A DNA stretch of 12,746 nucleotides from an uncultured Alphaproteobacteria bacterium (GTDB taxonomy: Bacteria; Pseudomonadota; Alphaproteobacteria; Puniceispirillales; Puniceispirillaceae), in the NCBI GenBank assembly GCA_913064995.1, contig CAJYBL010000024.1, positions 1-12,746 on the forward strand. The letters run 5' to 3'. Position 1 is the first letter of the stretch, and each line of letters starts with the position of its first letter. A program made the position numbers and the translations under genes. Of the stretch, positions 6,701 through 12,746 are shown in pieces. The notes below the pieces were generated by a model. The model made no database searches, was not told where the DNA came from, and saw only the letters and a program-made list of their open reading frames with translations.

Positions 6701-7690
6701 ATGGGTGAAAACACGATTAAATCCTTGCTTCGCACCGAAACAAATGCGGAGCCACAGAAAATTGGGTTTCTTCTTTTAAACGAGTTTTCAATGATTGCTT
6801 TTGCATCGGCAATCGAGCCGCTTCGCGCCGCCAATCGCCAGTCGAATCAAACATTGTTCAATTGGGTAGTGGCAAGCACCGATGGCAATGCCACCACCGC
6901 CAGCAACGGCATGACCGTACAAACCGCCGCCGAAACCGAAGAATTACAAAGCTGCCGTATGGTTTTTGTTTGCTCGGGTGTCAGGGTGCGCGAAAACACC
7001 AATAAATCAATTTTGAATCTGATCCGCCGCCTTGATCGCAATGGCGCGGTCATTGGTGCGATTTGCACCGGCACCTACGTAATGGCCGCTGCCGGTCTTC
7101 TTGATGGGCGGCGTTGCACGATCCATTGGGAAAATATCGACGGGCTTGCCGAAGAATTTCCGCATCTTGATATCACCAATGATCTATTTGAAATTGACGG
7201 CAACCGCGTCACCTGCTCAGGCGGCACCGCATCGCTTGATATGATGCTGAATCTGATCACACAAACACATGGATCGATCTTGGCTGCCGAAGTCTCTGAC
7301 CAGTTTATCCATGACCGAATCCGCGAACCAACCGATCGGCAGCGTATGGAGCTTCGCACCCGCCTTGGGGTTAGTCACCCTAAATTGCTGGCAGTTGTCA
7401 AAACCATGGAAGACAATCTGGAAGAACCATTGGCACAAACCGATATCGCCCGCAAGAGCAACCTGTCAACGCGCCAGCTAGAACGATTGTTCCGCAAATA
7501 TCTGGACACCACCCCAACCCGCTATTATCTGAATTTGCGGCTTGCTCGTGCGCGCCATCTGCTGCGCCAGACCTCAATGTCAATTTTATCGGTGGCTTTG
7601 GCTTGCGGATTTGTCTCTGCATCGCATTTTTCAAAATGTTACCGCGAATGCTATGGGCGTACACCACGCGCCGAACGCAGCCCCGATTAG
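6701..7690 (+). CDS. GlxA-family regulator (DJ-1/PfpI-like domain plus AraC HTH), GbdR/CdhR-like
   Basis: A predicted transcription activator of 329 residues. Residues about 20-195 form a class I glutamine amidotransferase/DJ-1-like sensor domain, opening IGFLLLNEFSMIAFASAIEP (21-40), with the elbow cysteine Cys122 in GAICTGTYVMAAAGLLDG and the block CSGGTASLDMML (172-183). A C-terminal AraC/XylS DNA-binding domain has helix-turn-helix elements near LAQTDIARKSNLSTRQLERL (244-263) and SVALACGFVSASHFSKCYRE (297-316). The wording of the sensor domain is that of the GbdR/CdhR/SouR group, which responds to glycine betaine, carnitine or sarcosine. Its likely link to the dehydrogenase at 221-1651 is inference. 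I start at the ATG at 6701, preceded by GGAAAAG at 6687-6693; a TTG at 6683 would add six residues. It converges on sufE with a 25-bp gap. Confidence 0.86.
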   Translation: MGENTIKSLLRTETNAEPQKIGFLLLNEFSMIAFASAIEPLRAANRQSNQTLFNWVVASTDGNATTASNGMTVQTAAETEELQSCRMVFVCSGVRVRENTNKSILNLIRRLDRNGAVIGAICTGTYVMAAAGLLDGRRCTIHWENIDGLAEEFPHLDITNDLFEIDGNRVTCSGGTASLDMMLNLITQTHGSILAAEVSDQFIHDRIREPTDRQRMELRTRLGVSHPKLLAVVKTMEDNLEEPLAQTDIARKSNLSTRQLERLFRKYLDTTPTRYYLNLRLARARHLLRQTSMSILSVALACGFVSASHFSKCYRECYGRTPRAERSPD

Positions 7691-7715
7691 GCCCGCCTCC
7701 ATTTTGCCAATGCGA

Positions 7716-8132
7716 TTATTCGGCTGCCGCTGATTTAATCGCGTTTAGCATGCTGGCAAGACCGTTTTTCCGCGTCGCCGACAAATGCGAATCAAGACCG
7801 ATCTTGTTTAGAAACTCAGGCCCAGTCTCGCGAATTTCTTTGGCAGTTCTGCCCGAATAGACGCGCAAAAGCAATGCCACAAGCCCTTGAACAATGGCCG
7901 CATCTGATTGCGCCATAAAGGTTATCTTATCCGCTGCATCACGTTCGGCAGCAAAATAGACAACCGATTGGCAGCCCCGAAGCCGAAAATCATCATGCCG
8001 ATATTTTTCGGGCAAAGGCGCCAACTTGCGGCCCTGATCAATCAGCATTTGATAGCGATCTTCCCAATCGTCAAAAAAGCCAAATTCATCAGCAATCGCT
8101 TCGGCTTCGGCGCTGGCATTGTTGGTCGACAT
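7716..8132 (-). CDS. sufE: SufE family Fe-S cluster assembly sulfur acceptor
   Basis: A 138-residue protein, the same length as E. coli SufE. The family blocks are FFDDWEDRYQMLIDQGRKL (19-37), PLPEKYR (39-45) and FRLRGCQSVVYF (49-60). Cys54 in RGCQS corresponds to the active cysteine (Cys51 in E. coli) that accepts persulfide sulfur from the SufS desulfurase and passes it to the SufBCD scaffold in the cytoplasm. I choose the ATG at 8132 (MSTNNASAEA) over the one at 8153, because seven extra residues would have no family match; neither has a strong binding site. It lies 92 bp downstream of the mutase operon on the same strand and could be read from it, but no functional tie is known. No sufBCDS genes are in the window. 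Confidence 0.9.
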   Translation of the reverse strand: MSTNNASAEAEAIADEFGFFDDWEDRYQMLIDQGRKLAPLPEKYRHDDFRLRGCQSVVYFAAERDAADKITFMAQSDAAIVQGLVALLLRVYSGRTAKEIRETGPEFLNKIGLDSHLSATRKNGLASMLNAIKSAAAE

Positions 8133-8224
8133 GATCGGATTCACTTTCAACATGATTAATAACGAGTACGGATTTCAAAACAGGTCATCAACAGACATAG
8201 CCTTCTTAACCATCATCGGCTTTA

Positions 8225-10393
8225 TCAGGCATCGGATTTACTTATATTCCGCCGCCGCGCTAGAAGGTCAAGAAGTCGCATTGCCGCATCAGTTGATTTT
8301 GTGCCGGGAAGAAATACCGCGGCGGCACCGTCACGCTCAAGAATCGGAATATCACCTGGTGGGACAACCCCGCCAACGACAAGTTCGATATGACGGCCAG
8401 CGCCTGCATCCAGCTTTTTGCGAAGCTGCGGTACCTGACTTAAATGCGCCGCAGCAAGCGTTGAAATGCCAACTGCATCAACATCATGACTGATGGCAAG
8501 GTCATAAACCTCGTCAGGCGTCTGGAATAACGGGCCAGTCACTACATCAAATCCCAAATCGGCAAATGCCGAGGCAATTACTTTTTGCCCGCGGTCGTGA
8601 CCATCCTGACCAAGCTTGGCAACAAGAATACGCGGCGCACGGCCAAGCGCCTCGCTAAATTCATCAACACGGTCTTTCAACAAATCCATATCGGCGCTGG
8701 CTTGCATATGCTGTTTCCAGACACCTCGTACCCCTTGAATGGTGGCGCGGTGACGGCCAAATTCACGCGCCATCGCATCGGACATTTCGCCAACTGTGGC
8801 ACGCTGGCGCGCTGCTTCAATGGCAACGGGCATCAGATTTTCAGTACCCGCGGCCGCTTGTCGCAAGGCTTGTAATGCGGCATCAACCGCCGCCTGATTG
8901 CGCGTTTTGCGAAGCGTTTTCAGCCGCGTAATTTGCTGACTTCGTACTTTGGAATTGTCAATACGCCTAACCTCGACCTGTTCGGCGTCACCGCTATCTT
9001 GCGGCTGATATTTATTCACCCCGATAATTATCTGGCTGCCAGAATCAATCCGCGCTTGTGTTGCCGTTGCCACCTCTTCAATTCGCAGCTTTGGCACGCC
9101 CGCCTCGATCGCCGCCGCCATCCCGCCAAGCGATTCGGCCTCGGCAATATGCTGGCGCGCCCTCTCGACAAGTTGTTGGGTTAAATCTTCAACAAGATAG
9201 CTTCCGCCAAAAGGATCAATAACATGCGCCATATTCCCTTCATGCTGGAGGTGAAGCTGGGTATTGCGGGCAATGCGGGCAGCATAATCGGTTGGCAGAC
9301 CCAAAGCCTCATCAAGCGAATTTGTGTGCAAAGATTGCGTATGACCAGCAACCGCCGCGGCCGCCTCGATACAGGTGCGCGGCACATTATTGAACACATC
9401 CTGCGCCGCAAGCGACCAGCCCGATGTTTGGCAATGGGTGCGAAGCATCAGTGATTTTGGATTTTTCGGGGCAAAATGCTGTTGCATCAATTCAGACCAT
9501 AACAAACGCGCCGCCCGTAATTTCGACACCTCCATGAAAAAATTCATGCTTGCGCCAAAAAAGAACGACAAGCGCGGTGCAAAATCATCAACATCAAGTC
9601 CTGCAGCGACACCCGCCCGAATATAGGCAAGTCCATCAGCAAGCGTATAAGCAAGTTCAAGATCAGCCGAGGCACCGGCTTCTTGCATATGATAGCCCGA
9701 AACCGAAATGAAGTTGAATTTGGGCATTTCGGCAGCGCAATAGGCAAAAATATCCGACACAATTCGCATTGATGGCGCTGGTGGATAAATATAGGTGTTG
9801 CGCACCATAAATTCTTTTAACACGTCATTCTGGATTGTACCGGCCAATTGATCAGGACGAACACCCTGTTCCTCAGCCGCAACAATAAATAAGGCCAGTA
9901 CCGGAAGCACCGCCCCATTCATCGTCATCGACACGCTCATCCGGTCTAGCGGAATCTGGTCAAATAATTCGGCCATATCGGTAATTGAATCAATCGCAAC
10001 ACCGGCAAGACCAACATCATCCGCCACAAGCGGATTGTCCGAGTCATACCCGCGATGCGTTGGCAGATCGAACGCCACCGACAGCCCCATTTGTCCAGCC
10101 GCCAAATTGCGGCGGTAAAAATGATTGGACTCCTGGGCTGTCGAAAAACCAGCATATTGCCGAATCGTCCAGGGGCGTGTGGCATACATGCTTGGATAGG
10201 GGCCGCGCAAAAAGGGCGCAAAGCCGGGCTGGCTATTGGCGGCGAATGCCTGCTGGTCGGCATGGCCTACAGCAAGGGCGGGAATGGCAATCTGTTCGGC
10301 ATTTTCTGGCGTTGTTGGCAAGGCACCCAATTGCACGCGCATCCCTTGTGATGGCGGTAAATCAATCTTGGTAAAATCGGGAAAATGCGGCAT
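8225..10393 (-). CDS. mutB: Methylmalonyl-CoA mutase large (catalytic) subunit
   Basis: Adenosylcobalamin-dependent enzyme of 722 residues that interconverts (R)-methylmalonyl-CoA and succinyl-CoA in the cytoplasm, the final step of propionyl-CoA assimilation. The N-terminal TIM barrel contains RPWTIRQYAGF (73-83, with Tyr80), DLPTHRGYDSDNP (109-121), RNTYIYPPAPSMRIVSD (198-214) and SGYHMQEAGA (232-241, with active-site His235). The C-terminal cobalamin domain has the base-off ligand motif DGHDRG (597-602, His599), followed by VGGVVPPGD (673-681). All key residues seem intact. Its ATG overlaps the TAA of the upstream small-subunit gene (TAATG), and a GGAG sits seven bases before the ATG, so translation is probably coupled. 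Family assignment is very secure. Confidence 0.97.
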   Translation of the reverse strand: MPHFPDFTKIDLPPSQGMRVQLGALPTTPENAEQIAIPALAVGHADQQAFAANSQPGFAPFLRGPYPSMYATRPWTIRQYAGFSTAQESNHFYRRNLAAGQMGLSVAFDLPTHRGYDSDNPLVADDVGLAGVAIDSITDMAELFDQIPLDRMSVSMTMNGAVLPVLALFIVAAEEQGVRPDQLAGTIQNDVLKEFMVRNTYIYPPAPSMRIVSDIFAYCAAEMPKFNFISVSGYHMQEAGASADLELAYTLADGLAYIRAGVAAGLDVDDFAPRLSFFFGASMNFFMEVSKLRAARLLWSELMQQHFAPKNPKSLMLRTHCQTSGWSLAAQDVFNNVPRTCIEAAAAVAGHTQSLHTNSLDEALGLPTDYAARIARNTQLHLQHEGNMAHVIDPFGGSYLVEDLTQQLVERARQHIAEAESLGGMAAAIEAGVPKLRIEEVATATQARIDSGSQIIIGVNKYQPQDSGDAEQVEVRRIDNSKVRSQQITRLKTLRKTRNQAAVDAALQALRQAAAGTENLMPVAIEAARQRATVGEMSDAMAREFGRHRATIQGVRGVWKQHMQASADMDLLKDRVDEFSEALGRAPRILVAKLGQDGHDRGQKVIASAFADLGFDVVTGPLFQTPDEVYDLAISHDVDAVGISTLAAAHLSQVPQLRKKLDAGAGRHIELVVGGVVPPGDIPILERDGAAAVFLPGTKSTDAAMRLLDLLARRRNISKSDA

Positions 10394-12120
10394 TACGCAT
10401 CTCCGTTGCGGAAAGGTTCAAGCGATAGCCCGACAAGGCTAGCAAGCTTTTCAAGTGGGACTGCATCACCAAGCAATGAATCACCAGTCATTGTCTTACC
10501 AGCATCCAGCAGAGGCGAAAGCGCTGATTGCATTGCCCCATCAAGCGAGTCAAAATCACCATCAAGCAAAATTACCAGATCAGGCCGCGCCAGATCAACA
10601 GCATCGGCATTTGTGCCATCAAGCCGCATATGCACCGGCTGCATGCCACCAATTGCAAAAAGCCCGCGCAATTTGGCAAGATGCGGCCCCGGATCGGCCT
10701 GTTGTTGCAAAATCAGAATACGCGGTGGGTCTTGCGCCGCAGCGTGGCGAACCATCTCAACCGCCGCTGCCGGGCGCCGGATCGACTGCCAATAGGGCAG
10801 AACCGCATCAAAGGCACGGCTATCGGGCTGTAGATTCACCCCGACAAGCGTTAGATCACCGGCGGCAAGCCTTGCATAACGTTGGCCTGCAGCGCGGCGC
10901 GCCATGGTGTTAAATTGGCCGGTTTGATGCGCCGCTATGGCGCCACCATCTATCTCAATTTGCTGAAAGGTCGACCATGCCGCAAGGCCAAGCTGATCGG
11001 TGCGATCCTCAATGAAACCTGCCCCACCTGCCGGATCAAGGCTGCGCGATAGCCCGCTTTCATCAATCAGAAGATGCTGTTGCATGCGCGCCAAACGGCG
11101 ACCCAGAAGATCATCCCCCGTCAAACAATTATGAGCATGCGCTGATAATTGATCAGCCCCGCCAATCGCCCCACCAAGAAGCGCCGTTGTCGTGCGAAGC
11201 ATATTGACCTCGCTATCGACCGTTGAAAACATGCGGATTGATACTGCGCCATGAATACATAAACGATGCGAATCGGGATCAAGACCAAGCGCGCGGATAA
11301 TCCCGCCCCAACCGCGCCGCAAAGCACGACATTTCGCGATGCCCTCAAATAGATCCGCCGGAAGCGCAAGCGATGCCGACATATGCTTTGCCAGACGCGC
11401 CGGATCAATATCTCTGGCCATCCCTTGACGCAAAATCTCGGTCAGTGACGCCAGAATATAGGCAATTTCCTGAACCGCGGTCATGCCCTGATTATGCCAT
11501 TGCCATCCCTGTGCGCGAAACATATCTGGCGGCACATCACCAGCATCTGCCGACATGAAATAGGCAAGCGCGCTTGCCAGCAGATCAGCATCTGCTGCTG
11601 GGGCAAACGGATCGATATTGGCATGAAAGCGCGATGCCGCCAAATTGGTATCAGCCTTTTTGGCAAAGCCGGCAAAAGCCCCAATCTGCGCCATGACATC
11701 ATTGCCAGCATCAAGATGAATACCGGCTGCCGCAAAAACGACATCCTGCATCATTGCTGGTAAATGGCCCGCTAAATCATCGTTTTGCAGGCCTTGAAGC
11801 CAGATCGTGCCAACCCCATCCTGCAATTCGTCAAGAATCAGTCGGTTAATATCTTTTGCTGTTACATTGGCCATGACCGGTTGGCAGATATCCCATCCAT
11901 GCGCAATATGGCTTGCCGGATTCACCGGCAGACGGGTAATGGCGCAAGCATCGGGTGAGGCCAGCGCGTAAGAAGCAACGTCATATAGAGCCTTGATTGC
12001 AAGCCCGTCCTCATCCAGCCGATCAAGGCTTTGCGGGTCGCCACCTTTCAAGGCAGCGCTGACCAGCGCATGCCAATCTTCACGGCTTGCAGACGGAAAC
12101 TTACTGTGGGTAGATGACAT
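10393..12120 (-). CDS. mutA: Methylmalonyl-CoA mutase small (non-catalytic) subunit
   Basis: A 575-residue partner of the catalytic subunit, a little shorter than usual MutA (about 610-640). It keeps mutase-family blocks such as GWDICQPV (75-82), LRTTTALLGGAIGGADQLSA (308-327) and LDPAGGAGFIEDRTDQLG (361-378), which align with the same places in the large subunit. Its C-terminal cobalamin-like domain (about 466-575) is degenerate: where the large subunit has DGHDRG, this chain reads QADPGPHLAK, with no histidine ligand motif, so it should not bind B12. This is the known pattern of heterodimeric mutases (Propionibacterium-type). The start has AAGG (complement of 12127-12130) six bases upstream. 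First gene of the operon; its promoter must lie in the 68-bp spacer shared with the divergent GT39 gene. No meaB-type chaperone or epimerase is seen here. Confidence 0.92.
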   Translation of the reverse strand: MSSTHSKFPSASREDWHALVSAALKGGDPQSLDRLDEDGLAIKALYDVASYALASPDACAITRLPVNPASHIAHGWDICQPVMANVTAKDINRLILDELQDGVGTIWLQGLQNDDLAGHLPAMMQDVVFAAAGIHLDAGNDVMAQIGAFAGFAKKADTNLAASRFHANIDPFAPAADADLLASALAYFMSADAGDVPPDMFRAQGWQWHNQGMTAVQEIAYILASLTEILRQGMARDIDPARLAKHMSASLALPADLFEGIAKCRALRRGWGGIIRALGLDPDSHRLCIHGAVSIRMFSTVDSEVNMLRTTTALLGGAIGGADQLSAHAHNCLTGDDLLGRRLARMQQHLLIDESGLSRSLDPAGGAGFIEDRTDQLGLAAWSTFQQIEIDGGAIAAHQTGQFNTMARRAAGQRYARLAAGDLTLVGVNLQPDSRAFDAVLPYWQSIRRPAAAVEMVRHAAAQDPPRILILQQQADPGPHLAKLRGLFAIGGMQPVHMRLDGTNADAVDLARPDLVILLDGDFDSLDGAMQSALSPLLDAGKTMTGDSLLGDAVPLEKLASLVGLSLEPFRNGDA

Positions 12121-12143
12121 GATAGACCTTTTTTCTCTATAGT
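12114..12143 (+). promoter_or_regulatory. Candidate sigma-70 promoter for the GT39 gene
   Basis: On the + strand, ATGACA (12114-12119, five of six bases of TTGACA) is followed by an 18-bp spacer and TATAGT (12138-12143, four to five matches to TATAAT). The -35 element lies over the start codon of the divergent mutase gene. The predicted transcript would begin near 12150, about 40 bases before the GT39 ATG. Inferred from consensus matching by eye. Confidence 0.4.
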
Positions 12144-12144
12144 C

Positions 12145-12165
12145 GCGCTGAAATTAGCAGCGCTG
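12145..12165. repeat. Inverted repeat in the mutA/GT39 divergent spacer
   Basis: A perfect inverted repeat, GCGCTG (12145-12150), seven-base AAATTAG spacer, CAGCGC (12158-12163); the right arm is also part of the 8-bp palindrome CAGCGCTG (12158-12165). It sits just after the candidate GT39 -10 element and upstream of the mutase start, a position suited to an operator acting on one or both genes. A hairpin without T run is the alternative reading. Confidence 0.35.
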
Positions 12166-12188
12166 CCACCGCAAATCAAGGAAACTGC

Positions 12189-12746
12189 ATGAAGGCCGAT
12201 CGCCAACAGACCAATATACAGCCGCCTATCGCATTTGATTCGAACCGCTTTGTTCTGCTGGTTCTGCTTGGGCTGACCTTGCTTCGAACCTCGGTGGTGG
12301 CAATCAGCCCGCTTGAGCTGGGAGTTGATGAAGCCCAATATTGGCTTTGGAGCCAAAGTCCTGATTTTGGCTATTTCACCAAACCACCACTGATTGCCTG
12401 GATCATTGGCGTGGCGCATTGGGCGTTTGGCCACAGCACTATGGCGGTTCGGCTTCCGGCCTGTTGGTTGCAACTCGCAACCGCATTGGTGCTTTGGCAA
12501 ACCGCATCATGGCTTTATGGGCCACGCGCTGGTCGCCTGACCGCGCTAATCTGGATCAGCCTTCCTGCAGTCGGGCTCGGAAGTTTTCTAATTTCAACCG
12601 ATACGCCACTTTTGCTGGCGATGGCTCTGGCCTTGCTGGCGCTTGCTGGATCGGTTTGCAAAAAAATTCCGCCAGCGAGCGCGATGATTTATGCCGGAGT
12701 AGCACTTGGGGTTGGCATGCTTGCCAAATATGCCGCCATTTACGAG
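12189..12746 (+). CDS. GT39/PMT_2-type membrane glycosyltransferase, N-terminal part (cut by right edge)
   Basis: An open frame of 186 codons runs from the ATG at 12189 to the window edge without a stop. The ATG is preceded by AAGGA at 12178-12182. After a short cytoplasmic tail, a first membrane helix (about 20-40) leads to the periplasmic first loop with LGVDEAQYWLW (44-54, Asp47-Glu48) and FGYFTKPPLIAWI (60-72), the conserved acidic and lysine/proline motifs of PMT_2/ArnT-like transferases. Further hydrophobic helices follow, with ISTDTPLLLAMALALL (135-150) as the next family block. Such enzymes move a sugar from a polyprenyl-phosphate carrier onto lipid A, a glycan or a protein at the periplasmic side of the inner membrane. 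Acceptor and donor are unknown. It is divergent from the mutase operon. Confidence 0.85.
   Translation, partial: MKADRQQTNIQPPIAFDSNRFVLLVLLGLTLLRTSVVAISPLELGVDEAQYWLWSQSPDFGYFTKPPLIAWIIGVAHWAFGHSTMAVRLPACWLQLATALVLWQTASWLYGPRAGRLTALIWISLPAVGLGSFLISTDTPLLLAMALALLALAGSVCKKIPPASAMIYAGVALGVGMLAKYAAIYE

Noticed and set aside
8119..8493. Rightward 124-codon frame across the sufE-mutB gap
   Set aside because: It is antisense to the conserved C-terminal cobalamin domain of mutB and has no family features.
10385..10913. Rightward frames opposite the small mutase subunit
   Set aside because: Composition is typical of antisense frames in moderately GC-rich genes; no domain or start signal supports them.
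12121..12188. Cobalamin riboswitch upstream of the mutase operon
   Set aside because: The 68-bp spacer is far too short for one and shows no B12-box-like sequence.
1..12746. Mobile element, phage, CRISPR or defence island
   Set aside because: No transposase, integrase, direct-repeat array, tRNA attachment site or defence-type domain was seen, and the genes have similar composition throughout.

Overview
The window looks like chromosomal DNA of a marine alphaproteobacterium. The protein families, the moderate base composition (about half G+C by eye) and the mix of osmolyte and propionyl-CoA metabolism genes would suit the SAR116/Puniceispirillales group, but that placement is inference. Genes are densely packed, with short gaps and no insertion sequence, integrase, tRNA, rRNA, CRISPR array or phage gene that I can recognise. 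Ten complete protein genes and two genes cut by the window edges are supported.

Left part (1-3881): the first 35 bases hold the start of a leftward gene that I cannot identify. Divergent from it is a betaine-aldehyde / trimethylaminobutyraldehyde dehydrogenase (221-1651). Next comes a two-gene sugar module: an RmlB-like extended SDR (1800-2735) and a GT4 glycosyltransferase (2838-3881), probably for a surface glycan. An inverted repeat and a plausible promoter precede the SDR gene.

Middle part (3901-8132): a leftward Lrp/AsnC regulator is divergent from a COG1092-type rRNA methyltransferase. Their shared AT-rich spacer carries an exact repeated 10-mer that could be an operator. The methyltransferase converges on a second RNA methyltransferase, of the TrmH/SpoU type. 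A GbdR/CdhR-like regulator (DJ-1-type domain plus AraC HTH) reads rightward and converges on a leftward sufE. Together with the aldehyde dehydrogenase it hints at quaternary-amine catabolism, but the two genes are 5 kb apart.

Right part (8225-12746): a leftward operon encodes both subunits of a heterodimeric B12-dependent methylmalonyl-CoA mutase. The small subunit is upstream and its TAA overlaps the ATG of the large subunit. This pair converts methylmalonyl-CoA to succinyl-CoA, the last step of propionyl-CoA assimilation. A 68-bp divergent spacer separates it from a polytopic GT39/PMT-type glycosyltransferase that runs off the right edge.

I see no convincing undescribed system. The most useful second looks are the candidate Lrp operator, the short SDR-GT4 module, the PUA-less methyltransferase, the mutA/GT39 divergent promoter, and the true substrate of the dehydrogenase.
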